From positions 1 to 64,000 of the forward strand of contig JAJYUH010000002.1 in assembly GCA_021792635.1 (NCBI GenBank): 64,000 nucleotides of DNA, in the 5' to 3' direction. Source of the DNA: Natronospirales bacterium (GTDB lineage: Bacteria > Pseudomonadota > Gammaproteobacteria > Natronospirales > REEB76). Position numbers and translations under genes: made by a program. The notes under the pieces were generated by a model, which was given only the letters and a program-made list of their open reading frames with translations, was not told the DNA's origin and made no database searches. The first letter of the stretch is position 1. Every line of letters starts with the position of its first letter. Below are positions 27,796 through 37,894 of this stretch, piece by piece.

Positions 27796-29187
27796 ATGCG
27801 CATCTGGCCAAAAAGCCGGTTATGGGTTGCCTGCCTGCTTTCGGGCAGCCTGGCCGGCTGCGCGTTGTACCACGCCAAACCGCTGCCGCAGCAACCCGAT
27901 CTGCGGGCCGGCATCGTGCCACTGCGCATGGATGTGAGCCGCATTCACCTGCCCGGATTGAAGCCGCATCCCTTCGATCCCGCCAAGGGCCTTGACATGA
28001 CCGATGTGGCCATCCTGGCGGTGGTGGACAATCCGGCGCTGCGCACCGCCCGCGCCCGGGCACGGGCCGGCGAGGCGCAGGCATTCATAGCCGGACTTCT
28101 GCCGGGACCCCAGATCAATTACAGCCTGGATCAGCCCACTCACCAGGCTGCGCAATACACCAATGCCTACAGCGCCGGGCTCGCTTACGATCTTAGCGCG
28201 CTTCTGGCCCATGGTGCGGCAAAAGCCGCTGCCCGCGCCAGCGCCAAGCAAGTGGATCTGAATCTGCTGTGGCAGGAATGGCAGGTGGCGCAACAGGCGC
28301 GCTTTTTATTTGTGGCCTGCCTGGAGAACAGCCGCAAGCTGGCGTTGCTGGAGAAGCTGCGCGACAACATGCAAAGTCGCTATGCGGCGGAGAGGCGTGC
28401 CTATGCGGCGGGTAACGTATCTCTTGCCAGTCTGGGCCTTGATCTTGCCGCTCTGCAGAACGTGCAAACCCTCGCCGGCAGCGCAGCCACCGGCCGTAAT
28501 GCCGCCTGCCGCTCGTTGAATGAAATCCTCGGCCTGGATCCCGGCACCACACTGAATCTCGTGGCGGATGGCGACGCCGGGATCATGCCCAGCCGCAGCG
28601 TACTGAAGCAAGCGCTGGCGATGCTCCCGCAGCGGCGTCCCGACCTGCTGGCGTTGCAATACGGCTACAAGAGCCAGGATGAGGAAGTGTGGCGCGCGGT
28701 GCTGGCGCAGTTTCCCGGTATCAATTTTGGCATCACCCGCGGTCAGGACACCGGCGACGTGCATACCACCGGTTTCAGCGTGAATATCGGTTTTCCGTTC
28801 CTCACGGGCGGCGCCGCGGCGGTGCACGCGGCGTCAGCCACCCGCAGCGCGCTGTGGCAGCAATATCAGCAGCGGCTGGACGCAGCGGTGAGCGAGGTAC
28901 AACTGATACGCGCCGATCTCGGCGTGCTGCAGCGCGAGCTGGCTGCGGCCCGTGTCGCCGCGCCCGATGTGCGGCAGATGCTCATCGGTGCCCGGGCCGC
29001 CTATGCGCGCGGTGATCTGACCGCTGCCGCCTATTACGCTCTCAGCATTGCGGCATTGAATCGTGAGCTGGGGACCATGGATCTTGAAGCCCAGCAGCAG
29101 CAACTGCGGATTGCACTGGAAACCCTGCTGGGCCTGCCGCCGCAAGACCTGCAACACCCCGTGTCTGCCGATGAGGGTCAGTCATGA
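27796..29187 (+). CDS. TolC-like outer-membrane efflux lipoprotein (pump 1)
   Basis: A 463-residue outer-membrane channel subunit of a tripartite exporter. The signal peptide ends in lipobox SLAGC (Cys22), so it is lipid-anchored like CusC or OprM. The body shows the long helical repeats of the TolC fold, with internal similarity between halves (for example SYNAGNVSLASLGLDLAALQ-like and AYARGDLTAAAYYALSIAAL stretches). It overlaps the adaptor gene by 4 bp. The ribosome site before ATG 27796 is weak. It is the first gene of an efflux run that continues to 41002. Confidence 0.88.
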   Translation: MRIWPKSRLWVACLLSGSLAGCALYHAKPLPQQPDLRAGIVPLRMDVSRIHLPGLKPHPFDPAKGLDMTDVAILAVVDNPALRTARARARAGEAQAFIAGLLPGPQINYSLDQPTHQAAQYTNAYSAGLAYDLSALLAHGAAKAAARASAKQVDLNLLWQEWQVAQQARFLFVACLENSRKLALLEKLRDNMQSRYAAERRAYAAGNVSLASLGLDLAALQNVQTLAGSAATGRNAACRSLNEILGLDPGTTLNLVADGDAGIMPSRSVLKQALAMLPQRRPDLLALQYGYKSQDEEVWRAVLAQFPGINFGITRGQDTGDVHTTGFSVNIGFPFLTGGAAAVHAASATRSALWQQYQQRLDAAVSEVQLIRADLGVLQRELAAARVAAPDVRQMLIGARAAYARGDLTAAAYYALSIAALNRELGTMDLEAQQQQLRIALETLLGLPPQDLQHPVSADEGQS

Positions 29188-30230
29188 AACGCTTGCTCCT
29201 ATATATGAGTGTGTGCACCGCATTGGCCATGCCACTCTCACCCGCACATAGCCAGCAAAGTGCCGCCACCCTCCCGGTGAGCGCGCTGGTACAGACCGTC
29301 AGGGTTGATGAACGCCTGGTTGCCGATACGCTGCAGGCGTTCGGCACCATCGAGCCCGGTCCCCGCCAACTCAAGGTGATCGCCGCACCGCGTACCAGCG
29401 AAGTGCAACTGGATGTGGTGGCCGGGGTACGCGTGAAACGCGGCGAGCCGCTGGTAACGCTCATGCCGACACCGGATGCCGCCGTGGCCTATGCCCAGGC
29501 AAAGTCCCAGGCCGGCTATGCATATTCGGCACTGCGGCACACCCGCGCGCTGTTCCGGGCGCATCTCGCCACCCGCAACCAGGTAGCGGCCGCCGAGAAA
29601 GCCCTGCTGGATGCGCAAGCGAATCTGGCCGCCCAGCGGCAGATGGGCGGTGGTCACGCGGCAGTGATGCGTGCGCCGGCGGACGGCGTCATCACCGCCG
29701 TGACGGTGGCCAGCGGTGCACGGGTGGCGGCCAATGCCATGCTTCTGACCCTGGCGGAACAGGGGGATATGTACGCGCGCCTCGGCGTGGATCCGCAAAG
29801 AGCACCGGCGATCCGGATCGGCATGCCGGTGACGCTGCGCGCCGTGTTCGATCCGAGGCTTGCCTTGCGGGCCAGGGTTAATCAGGTGGGCGGCATGGTG
29901 GCGCCCGTCAGCGGGCTGGTGGATGTGCTGGTGCCGCTGCCCGGCAGGGCGGCCGCGGGCTTCCTGCCGGGCAGCCAGGTGACGGCGGAAATCGCTCTCA
30001 GCCGCGGCCGTTCCCTGGCGGTGCCGCGCTCCGCGGTGCTGCGGGATGCACAAGGCGCCTATGTGTTTATCGTGAAGGATCACGTGGCGCATCGCGTACA
30101 GGTGCACACCGGCACCGATGACGGCACCTGGATCGCCGTGCGCGGCGGCCTGCATGCCGGCGAGCGGGTGGTGACGCTCGGCAACTACGAACTCCGGAAT
30201 GGCATGGCGGTACGGGAGCAGGCGCCTTGA
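29184..30230 (+). CDS. RND efflux periplasmic adaptor (pump 1)
   Basis: A membrane-fusion protein of 348 residues that bridges pump and outer-membrane channel. It has a signal peptide (about 1-25). A lipoyl-like half (APRTSEVQLDVVAGVRVKRG) is followed by a helical hairpin around 98-145, and then the second lipoyl half MRAPADGVITAVTVASGARV. The beta-barrel and membrane-proximal parts end in VTLGNYELRNGMAV. The first codon overlaps the stop of the channel gene (ATGA), and the last codon overlaps the start of the pump gene. Confidence 0.88.
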   Translation: MKRLLLYMSVCTALAMPLSPAHSQQSAATLPVSALVQTVRVDERLVADTLQAFGTIEPGPRQLKVIAAPRTSEVQLDVVAGVRVKRGEPLVTLMPTPDAAVAYAQAKSQAGYAYSALRHTRALFRAHLATRNQVAAAEKALLDAQANLAAQRQMGGGHAAVMRAPADGVITAVTVASGARVAANAMLLTLAEQGDMYARLGVDPQRAPAIRIGMPVTLRAVFDPRLALRARVNQVGGMVAPVSGLVDVLVPLPGRAAAGFLPGSQVTAEIALSRGRSLAVPRSAVLRDAQGAYVFIVKDHVAHRVQVHTGTDDGTWIAVRGGLHAGERVVTLGNYELRNGMAVREQAP

Positions 30231-33200
30231 ATTTTACGGCGTTCCTGCAACGCCACCGTCGCTCGCTGCTGTTTCTGACGGCGGCGTTGGCTGTCGGTGG
30301 CGTGCTGAGCGCTTTCCATCTGCCGGTAGCCATGCTGCCCTACGTACAGCCGCCGCGCATCGTGGTTATGCTGGACGCGGGCGACCGCCCTGCCTCGCAG
30401 ATGGAACTGCAGATCACGCGTCCCGTGGAAACAGCGGTACGTGACATTCCGGGGGTGCGATCGGTGCGCTCCGTCACCAGCCGCGGCAGCGCCGAGATTT
30501 CCGTGAATTTTACCTGGGGCCAGGACGTGACCCGCGAGCTGCTGGAAGTGTCTTCCAAGATCAGCCTGATGCTGCCGGACCTGCCCGCGAGCACGCATTT
30601 CACCGTGCGGCGGCGCGATCCCACGGCGTTTCCCGTCATTGCCTACAGTCTGACGTCCAACAGGGAAAGTCTGGTGCAACTGCGGGACATCGGTCTCTAC
30701 CAGTTGCGACCGTTGCTGTCACGCGTACCCGGCGTGGCGCGCGTGGGCGTACAGGGCGGTCAGCAGGCGGAATACCATGTGGATGTGGATCCGGCCAGGC
30801 TGCAGGCGTTGCATCTGTCCCTTGCCGATGTGGTGCATGCCGTCTCGGCGAACAACACGCTCACCGCCGTGGGCCGCTTGCAGGACCACTACAAGCTATA
30901 CCTGCTGGTCTCCAGGACGCGTCTCCAGGACATTGGGCGTTTGAAGCAGGTAGTGTTGCGGCACGGGGCCGACGGTCTGGTGACCGTGGGCGACGTGGCC
31001 AGGGTGACGCTCTCCACGGTACCCCAGTGGATCAGCGTCACTGCCAACGGCCACAATGCGGTGCTGCTCAATATCTTTCAGCAGCCCGCTGCCAATACCG
31101 TACAGATAGACCGGGACATCGCACACCGGCTCCAGGCTTATCGTCCCAAGCTGCCGCCGGATGTGCGTATCAGCAAGTGGTATGACCAGAGCAGCCTCAT
31201 TGTATCCTCGGCCCACAGTGTGCGTGACGCCATTTTCATCGGCGTGGTGCTGGCGGCACTGGTGCTGCTGGTGTTCCTGCGTAATCTCAAGGTCACCTTC
31301 ATCAGTATTCTGATTGTGCCCTCGGCCATCGCCATCACGGTGTTGCTGCTCTATGCCATGCACTTGAGTTTCAACATCATGACCCTGGGCGGTATCGCAG
31401 CGGCGGTGGGTTTGGTGATAGATGACGTGGTGGTCATGTGCGAGCACATCATCCGGCGTTTCCGCGAGGCCCGGCATCAGCCGCCGCATGAGCGGGTCAT
31501 GTGGGCGGCGAAGGAGTTCACCCGGCCGCTCATGGGTTCCTCCGCCTCCACCATCATCATCTTCATCCCCCTGGCTTTCCTCGGCGGCATCACCGGCGCG
31601 TTCTTCAAATCGCTGGCGCTGACCATGGCGGGCACCCTCACCATTTCTTTCCTGCTGGCCTGGCTGGTGGTGCCGGTGCTGGCCGGCTGGTTGCTCAAGG
31701 ACAGGGATTCCCATGAGGAGAAATTCGGCTGGCTCGCAACCCACGCCCACGGGTTCTATGGCTGGCTCATGCCGCGGTTGCTGCGCCGACCCGTGTGGCT
31801 GCTGGCGGGGCTCATTCCGTTCGTGATATTGGGGTATATCGGCTACCGGGAAGTGGGCACTGGCTTCCTGCCGCACATGGATCAGGGCGGTTTCACGCTG
31901 GATTATCTCGCGGCACCCGGCACCTCCCTGACGGAAACCGACCGCCTGTTGCACCAAGTCGGGCGGATTTTGCGGCACAATCCCAACGTGGAGAGTTATT
32001 CACGGCGCACCGGCGCGCAACTGGGGGGCGGTGTCACCGAGGCCAATACCGGCGATTTTTTCGTACGCCTGAAACCCTTTCCGCGGGAATCCGTGGGGAA
32101 AGTCATGAACGAAGTACGTACTGCCATCAATACGCAGGTTCCCGGCCTGCAGGTTGATCTGTCGCAGCTCCTGGAGGACATGATCGGCGATATGACGGCC
32201 GTGCCCCAGCCGGTGGAGATCAAGCTGTTCAGCGACAACACCGATGAAATCCTCAAGCTCGCTCCCGAGGTAGCGCATGCCATAAGCAGGGTACCGGGCA
32301 TCGTGGATGTGAGAAGCGGTGTGATGTACGCAGGTGACGCCCTGGACATTCATGTGGACAGCATCAAGGCCGGCCTGCTGGGCCTGGATCCGGCGAGTAT
32401 CACGCAACAACTGGATACCTATCTGCAAGGTACGGTGGCGACGCAGGTGCAGCAGGGGATAAAGTTCGTGGGCATTCGCGTGTGGACACCGCCGGACTTG
32501 CGCCTGCGCACCGGCCAGTTGGCGCAACTGCCCATCCGCACACCGGGCGGCCAGGTATTTCCCCTGGGCCGCATCGCCACCGTCACCACGGTCACCGGCC
32601 AGCCGGAGATTGACAGCGATAATCTGAAGCGCATGTTTGCCGTTACCGCGCGCATCAGCGGCCGCAGCCTCGGCTCCGCCGTCAACGATGTGAAGCGTGT
32701 GCTGGCGACGCCGGGGCTGATCCCGAAAAACGTGGAAGTGCAACTGGGCGGGCTCTACAAGCAGCAGCAGATCGCTTTCCGCGGTCTGGCGGCGGTGTTT
32801 CTGGCGGCGGTGGTGCTCATCTTTGTATTGCTGCTGTTTCTGTACGAAGGCTTCCGCGTGGTGATCGCCATCCTCACGGCGCCGCTGCTGGCGGTGGGCA
32901 GCGTGTTTTTCGCGCTGTGGCTCACGGGCATTGAGCTCAACATCACCGCCATGATGGGTCTCACCATGATCGTCGGCATCGTCACGGAAGTGGCGATTTT
33001 CTACTTTTCGGAATTCGTGGAGCTGGAACATGCGCAAGGCCTCGAGCAGGCGCTGGTGGAGGCGGGGCTGAACCGCATGCGGCCCATCGCCCTGACCACC
33101 CTCACCACGATACTCGCCTTGTTGCCGCTGGCTCTCAACCTGGGTCGTGGAGCCGCCATGCAGCAGCCGCTCGCCGTCGCCATCATCGCCGGTGAGGCGG

Positions 33201-33295
33201 TGCAGTTGCCGCTGGTGTTGATCGTGATGCCGGTGATTTATTACCTGCTGATAGGTGGCCGGCGGAGAAAAAATATGCCATCAGTGAGTATCTGA
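30227..33295 (+). CDS. RND-superfamily efflux pump (pump 1)
   Basis: A 1022-residue inner-membrane proton/substrate antiporter with the twelve-segment, two-large-loop RND layout. Segment 4 carries the acidic proton-relay pair in GLVIDDVVVMCEHIIRRF, with two adjacent Asp as in HAE-type pumps but a basic stretch after it as in metal pumps. The class is therefore uncertain and the substrate unknown. The second half has AMMGLTMIVGIVTEVAIFYF. The start is TTG 30227, overlapping the adaptor stop by 4 bp (TTGA); no better start is near the conserved N-terminus. It is followed 56 bp later by a response regulator on the same strand. Confidence 0.88.
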   Translation: MNFTAFLQRHRRSLLFLTAALAVGGVLSAFHLPVAMLPYVQPPRIVVMLDAGDRPASQMELQITRPVETAVRDIPGVRSVRSVTSRGSAEISVNFTWGQDVTRELLEVSSKISLMLPDLPASTHFTVRRRDPTAFPVIAYSLTSNRESLVQLRDIGLYQLRPLLSRVPGVARVGVQGGQQAEYHVDVDPARLQALHLSLADVVHAVSANNTLTAVGRLQDHYKLYLLVSRTRLQDIGRLKQVVLRHGADGLVTVGDVARVTLSTVPQWISVTANGHNAVLLNIFQQPAANTVQIDRDIAHRLQAYRPKLPPDVRISKWYDQSSLIVSSAHSVRDAIFIGVVLAALVLLVFLRNLKVTFISILIVPSAIAITVLLLYAMHLSFNIMTLGGIAAAVGLVIDDVVVMCEHIIRRFREARHQPPHERVMWAAKEFTRPLMGSSASTIIIFIPLAFLGGITGAFFKSLALTMAGTLTISFLLAWLVVPVLAGWLLKDRDSHEEKFGWLATHAHGFYGWLMPRLLRRPVWLLAGLIPFVILGYIGYREVGTGFLPHMDQGGFTLDYLAAPGTSLTETDRLLHQVGRILRHNPNVESYSRRTGAQLGGGVTEANTGDFFVRLKPFPRESVGKVMNEVRTAINTQVPGLQVDLSQLLEDMIGDMTAVPQPVEIKLFSDNTDEILKLAPEVAHAISRVPGIVDVRSGVMYAGDALDIHVDSIKAGLLGLDPASITQQLDTYLQGTVATQVQQGIKFVGIRVWTPPDLRLRTGQLAQLPIRTPGGQVFPLGRIATVTTVTGQPEIDSDNLKRMFAVTARISGRSLGSAVNDVKRVLATPGLIPKNVEVQLGGLYKQQQIAFRGLAAVFLAAVVLIFVLLLFLYEGFRVVIAILTAPLLAVGSVFFALWLTGIELNITAMMGLTMIVGIVTEVAIFYFSEFVELEHAQGLEQALVEAGLNRMRPIALTTLTTILALLPLALNLGRGAAMQQPLAVAIIAGEAVQLPLVLIVMPVIYYLLIGGRRRKNMPSVSI

Positions 33296-33351
33296 ATGTC
33301 CCTGGCGCCGTATCATGGCGGCGTTTAATACAGCAGCTCATGGGTCGCGGG

Positions 33352-34023
33352 ATGCATATCCTGATTGCCGAAGATGAAGCCAAGACCAGCGCCTATCTGG
33401 TGAAGGGGCTCACGGAGAACGGCTTTACCGTGGATACGGCAGCGGACGGCCGCACGGCGCTGCGTCTCGCCCATGCGCATGTCTATGACGCGGTGGTGCT
33501 TGACGTGATGTTGCCGGCGCTGGACGGCTGGTCGGTGGTGCAGTCACTGCGCGCGACGGGGAGCCGCACGCCGGTACTGTTTCTCACGGCACGTGACCGG
33601 GTGGAGGACCGGGTACGGGGTCTGGAGCTTGGCGGCGACGATTATCTGGTGAAGCCGTTTGCGTTTTCCGAGTTGCTTGCGCGCCTGCGCTCCCTGCTGC
33701 GGCGCGGAGCACAACTCCAGTCGGAACTGCTGCGGGTGGCGGATCTGGTGATTGATCCGGTGGCCCATCGGGCCGAACGGGCCGGACAGGTGCTGTACCT
33801 GACGCCGAAGGAATTCGCGCTGTTGGCGCTGCTGGCGCGCGGATCGGGTCGGGTGTTCGCGCGTATTTACATCGCCGAGAATGTGTGGGGTGTGGACTTC
33901 GATACCCAGACCAACGTAGTGGATGTGGTGATACGCCGTCTGCGCACCAAGGTGGATGCACCATTCGATGACCCGCTGATTCATACCGTGCGCGGCGTGG
34001 GTTATGTTCTGGAAAAACGCTGA
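33352..34023 (+). CDS. Heavy-metal-type response regulator (CusR/CzcR-like)
   Basis: A 223-residue OmpR-family regulator: receiver with AEDE (6-9), Asp51 in VLDVMLPALDGW and Lys in LVKPFAF, then a winged helix ending DVVIRRLRTKVDAPFDDPLIHTVRGVGYVL. DFDTQTNVVDVVIRRLR is typical of the CusR/CopR/IrlR group. The start is ambiguous: ATG 33340 adds MGRG, while ATG 33352 gives the usual MHILIAEDE. It lies inside the efflux run, so it is probably expressed with the pumps it controls. The kinase gene overlaps its 3' end by 20 bp. Confidence 0.9.
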   Translation: MHILIAEDEAKTSAYLVKGLTENGFTVDTAADGRTALRLAHAHVYDAVVLDVMLPALDGWSVVQSLRATGSRTPVLFLTARDRVEDRVRGLELGGDDYLVKPFAFSELLARLRSLLRRGAQLQSELLRVADLVIDPVAHRAERAGQVLYLTPKEFALLALLARGSGRVFARIYIAENVWGVDFDTQTNVVDVVIRRLRTKVDAPFDDPLIHTVRGVGYVLEKR

Positions 34024-35479
34024 TTTTCACGCCAGGTGGGTGACGCGCTCCATCAGCGCACGCCTGACACTGTTTTATACGCTGGCCTCCCTGATCGCGG
34101 TTGCCGCATTCACAACGGTTCTCTACTGGAAACTGACGATCAACTTTGACGCAGAGCATCTGCGTTTCCTGCGCGCCAAGGCGCAGGAACTGGTCGAGGA
34201 TTTTCAGGACGGCGGCAACCAACCCGGTGCGTTGCTGAGTGAAATTGACAAGGAAACCGCCGGTACCAAGCTGCGGCAATACGAGGCACGGGTGCTGGCC
34301 CTGCAGAGTGCCGTGCTCGGCGAGACCCCGGGGATGAGCACACCGCTGCCGCCGGATATATTTCCTGTACCGGTAGCACCGGATGCGATCACCAAAGAGG
34401 CCATCCGTAACTGGAACGCCGGCAGGCATCACTATGTGCTGGTGGCATTCAGCACGCATGCGCCGGGTATCTCGGGAAGCGCCTACACGGTACAGCTCGC
34501 CCTGGATGTGTCACGCGATGACGCACTGCTTGCCGATTATCGGCATGGGCTGGGGATATTCCTGCTGCTGCTTCTGCCGGTGCTGGTGCTCGCCGGTCGC
34601 TTTGCCACAAAACGCGGATTGCGGCCGCTGGAACGCATTACCCGAGCCGCGAATGCCGTGACCCCCGCGAATCTTACCGACCGCATACCGCTGGATCCGC
34701 CCTGGCCGCCGGAACTGGCGAACCTGGTGGGGGTGTTCAATGAAATGATGGAACGGTTGGATGAGGCGTTCGCACGTCTCGCCCGTTTCTCCGCGGACCT
34801 CGCCCATGAATTGCGTAACCCGCTCAATAATCTCATGGGGGAGCTGGAGGTATGCCTGACGCGCGAGCGCGGTGCCGATGAATACCGGGCAACCCTGGTT
34901 TCAGGCCTGGAGGAATGCCGGCGGCTCGCGGCGCTCATTGAGAACCTGCTGTTCATCGCCCGGGCGGAGAACGCGGAGAAATCCGTGAGTACCGAACGGT
35001 TTGACACCCGTGAGGCCTGTGAACATGTATTGGCCTACCATACAGCTTCCGCCGCCAGTCACGGTGTGCGCCTGGTGTGCGAAGGCGATGCCTGGCTCCA
35101 TGCTGACCCGTTGCTGTTCCGCCAGGCATTGGGCAATCTGCTTGCCAATGCCATCCGTTATTCACCGCCGGACAGCGAGGTCCGCGTGGTGGTGCGGGGG
35201 TTCGCTGCCGGCGGCGTTGAGATAGAAGTGCGCGATCAGGGCGAGGGCATTGCGCCGGAGCACCTGCCGTATGTATTCGACCGTTTCTATCAGGCCGACC
35301 CGGCACGGGCACGGCGCGGCCAGGGCACGGGACTGGGGCTCGCCATCGTGCGTTCCATCATGGAACTGCACGGCGGCGAGGCAAGTCTCGACAGCCGGCC
35401 GGGTGAGGGCAGCGTGGCGCGTCTGCGTTTCCCGGGCAGGATGTCCGGCACGGAGATGACAGAACTGTCATCTGTCTGA
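34004..35479 (+). CDS. Heavy-metal-type sensor histidine kinase (CusS-like)
   Basis: A 491-residue membrane kinase. Membrane segment about 23-42, periplasmic sensor about 43-182, second segment about 183-200, HAMP after it. The phospho-acceptor is His268 in FSADLAHELRNPLNN, a box typical of CusS/CopS kinases. The ATPase domain has NLLANAIRYSPP, DQGEGI and GTGLGLAIV. ATG 34004 lies inside the regulator gene; GTG 34037 (MTRSISARLTLFY) is another plausible start. The periplasmic domain has no obvious His or Met cluster, so the metal ligand cannot be guessed. Confidence 0.9.
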   Translation: MFWKNADFHARWVTRSISARLTLFYTLASLIAVAAFTTVLYWKLTINFDAEHLRFLRAKAQELVEDFQDGGNQPGALLSEIDKETAGTKLRQYEARVLALQSAVLGETPGMSTPLPPDIFPVPVAPDAITKEAIRNWNAGRHHYVLVAFSTHAPGISGSAYTVQLALDVSRDDALLADYRHGLGIFLLLLLPVLVLAGRFATKRGLRPLERITRAANAVTPANLTDRIPLDPPWPPELANLVGVFNEMMERLDEAFARLARFSADLAHELRNPLNNLMGELEVCLTRERGADEYRATLVSGLEECRRLAALIENLLFIARAENAEKSVSTERFDTREACEHVLAYHTASAASHGVRLVCEGDAWLHADPLLFRQALGNLLANAIRYSPPDSEVRVVVRGFAAGGVEIEVRDQGEGIAPEHLPYVFDRFYQADPARARRGQGTGLGLAIVRSIMELHGGEASLDSRPGEGSVARLRFPGRMSGTEMTELSSV

Positions 35480-35516
35480 GCGGCAATTTTCACGCGGCGG
35501 ACTGTAAACTGCCTGG

Positions 35517-36914
35517 ATGCGGTGCATGCGTGTTGCATTATTGCTGCTGATAATCGCGGTGCTGGCTGGCTGCGCCACTTTTCATAATCGGCCCCTTGCC
35601 CCCGGGAATACCCTGGCGATGTTTGACGCCCGGCGTCTCGACAGCGCCGAGACGCGTCATGCCGTAGAGGCAAGCCTGCGGCACAGCATCGCGCCCTGGC
35701 CGCCGCGGCGCTGGACTCTCGCGTTGCTGACGCCGGTGGCGCTTCACTACAGTGCGGTGCTTGCGGTGGCCGAGGCGCATGCCCGCGCCGTCAACGCCGG
35801 CGTTCAAATTGCCAGTGAATACCCCAATCCACAATTCAGTTTCGCACCGGGTTATAACACCAGCAGCCCCGCCGGTGAATCACCCTGGATTTTTGACTAC
35901 GCGCTGAGCTTTCCCATTCCCACCGCCGGGCGCCGCGCTGCGGCTATCCGACAGGCGCGGGCACTCAGCACGGCGGCTGACTTCGACGTGGCAGGGACCG
36001 CATGGCAGGTGCGCAATCGCTTACGCAGCCGCCTGCTTGATCTGTATGCGGCCGGACAGCAAGTGGCATTGCTGCGGCAACAAGCTGCCGATCAGCGGGA
36101 AACGTCGAATCTCCTGCAGGCACGGTATGTTTCCGGGGAGATTTCCGCACCTGCATGGCTGGAGGCGCGCAGTGCCTATCAGGCGATTCAGTACGCCCTG
36201 GTCAGCGCCAAAACCCGGGCAACCACCGCGCGGGATGCCCTGGCCGCGGCGTTGGGCGTGCCGGCGGCAGCGCTTCAAGGCATGCATTTCGCATTCAATG
36301 AATTCACCCGGCCGCTCGGCGTGGCGCCCAAAATCGCGGTGCAGCGCAATGCGTTGCTGAATCGTGCGGATATCCTCGCCGCCCTGGCGCGCTACGCGGC
36401 AAGCCAGTATGCCCTGCAAAGGGAAATCGCCCGCCAATATCCCAGCCTGCAAATCGGTCCCGGCTTCCGCTGGGATCAAGGCCAGGATAAATGGTCGCTG
36501 GGCATCGGCATCTCGCTGCCGATTTTCAATCATAACCAGGGAGCGGTGGCGGCCGCTGAAGCACGCCGCCGCGAAGCCGCCGCGCAGTTCGAGGTAGTAC
36601 AGAATCGCGTCATCGCCCGGGTGACCCGGGCCATGGCCGCCTATCGTGGCGCACGTGACAGCCTGTCGCTGGCCACGCAGGCGGCGGATAGCGCCGCACA
36701 AGCGGCGCAGGCGGTAACGGCGCAATTCAAGGCTGGGGAAACCGATGCGCTTGCCCTGTTTTTCGCCAGACAAACCGCGCTGCGCAGCGCACTCGCTCAT
36801 CTCAATGCACTCATCCGCGCGCAAACGGCCCTCACCCGGTTGGAAAACGCCCTGCAACAACCCTTGAACAGCACACACGCGCCGCGTGTTGCGCTGCCAA
36901 AGGAGCACTCATGA
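35517..36914 (+). CDS. CzcC/TolC-like outer-membrane efflux lipoprotein (pump 2)
   Basis: A 465-residue outer-membrane factor with lipobox VLAGC (Cys19). The mature protein resembles the CzcC branch: AYALSFPIPTAGRRAAAIRQAR near the first helical hairpin and the second-half equivalent LGIGISLPIFNHNQGAVAAAEARR. It lies 37 bp after the kinase and overlaps the next adaptor by 4 bp (ATGA). It forms pump 2 with the two genes that follow. Confidence 0.88.
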   Translation: MRCMRVALLLLIIAVLAGCATFHNRPLAPGNTLAMFDARRLDSAETRHAVEASLRHSIAPWPPRRWTLALLTPVALHYSAVLAVAEAHARAVNAGVQIASEYPNPQFSFAPGYNTSSPAGESPWIFDYALSFPIPTAGRRAAAIRQARALSTAADFDVAGTAWQVRNRLRSRLLDLYAAGQQVALLRQQAADQRETSNLLQARYVSGEISAPAWLEARSAYQAIQYALVSAKTRATTARDALAAALGVPAAALQGMHFAFNEFTRPLGVAPKIAVQRNALLNRADILAALARYAASQYALQREIARQYPSLQIGPGFRWDQGQDKWSLGIGISLPIFNHNQGAVAAAEARRREAAAQFEVVQNRVIARVTRAMAAYRGARDSLSLATQAADSAAQAAQAVTAQFKAGETDALALFFARQTALRSALAHLNALIRAQTALTRLENALQQPLNSTHAPRVALPKEHS

Positions 36915-37855
36915 AGCATCACTCCCGCTTTTCCTGGCTGGCTATCCTGTTGACAGGTGTCCTCGGCATACCGCTCGGGGTCTTTGCCGCCGGATCCCCC
37001 TCTGCCGCGCCTGCCGCCATGCAGGTGACGGTTGCCGGAAAGGTTCAGCGCGCCAGCGGCATCGAAGTTACGCGACTCCCGGCGGTGCGCTATCGTCCCC
37101 AGGTGACCGGCTACGGGCAGGTCCTGGACCTGACGCCGCTGCTGACACTGCGTGCCCAATGGCAGGCGGACGAAGCCGCGCTTTTCGCGGCAGAACAGGA
37201 ATACCTGCGGCTCAAGGGACTGAACCGGCACGGCCGGAACATCTCGGTAAAACGCCTGCAGGCGGCGCGTGCGGTCTGGCAGAGCGCTCGCGCCCAGGTG
37301 GCCGTGCTGCGGGTGCGCGCGCTCCAGCATTGGGGAAGCATACTTGCCCGCTGGCTGGAGAGCCGTGGCAACCCCGGACTGGATGGATTGGCTGACGGCA
37401 GGCGGCAGCTCTTGCGCATCAGCGCATCACAGGCGAGCTACCGGGTGAAGCCACCGGTGCACATTGAGATCGGGGGCGGGGCACGCGCCACGCTGGTTTC
37501 CGTTGCACCCCGGGTCAATCCGGAAATCCAGGCGCCGACGTATTTTTATCTGGCTGAATCCGCCATGCCCGTCGGCTTTCAGTTTACTGCCGGCTTCCCG
37601 GTTTCGCAGAAAGTACTCACGGGTGTGCGGATACCGGGAGCCGCCGTGATCTGGTATGCCGGCGCCGCCTGGGTCTATGTGCGCACTTCAGCCACGGGAT
37701 TTGAGCGCCGGCGGATCACGACCCGCTATCCCGATGCGGGCGGCTGGTTTGTTCCCGCGGGCGTTCCTCCCGGAGAGCAACTGGTGACACAGGGTGCGGA
37801 ACTGCTGTTCGCCGATGAATTCTCCGGCCATTCTTCGGGAGGCGGTGGTGGTTAA
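36911..37855 (+). CDS. Efflux periplasmic adaptor, shortened type (pump 2)
   Basis: A 314-residue adaptor with a signal peptide (about 1-27). It keeps a short helical hairpin (about 75-140) and barrel-like C-terminal strands ending in a Gly-rich tail (GHSSGGGGG). The lipoyl signature is weak, and it is shorter than typical CzcB or CusB (about 400 or more). It has no His-rich N-terminal extension. Assignment rests on the hairpin and on its place between a CzcC-like channel and an HME-type pump. Confidence 0.75.
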   Translation: MKHHSRFSWLAILLTGVLGIPLGVFAAGSPSAAPAAMQVTVAGKVQRASGIEVTRLPAVRYRPQVTGYGQVLDLTPLLTLRAQWQADEAALFAAEQEYLRLKGLNRHGRNISVKRLQAARAVWQSARAQVAVLRVRALQHWGSILARWLESRGNPGLDGLADGRRQLLRISASQASYRVKPPVHIEIGGGARATLVSVAPRVNPEIQAPTYFYLAESAMPVGFQFTAGFPVSQKVLTGVRIPGAAVIWYAGAAWVYVRTSATGFERRRITTRYPDAGGWFVPAGVPPGEQLVTQGAELLFADEFSGHSSGGGGG

Positions 37856-37894
37856 CCGCGTCGTGTTTACGCACACCAGCACGGGCCCTGCCCG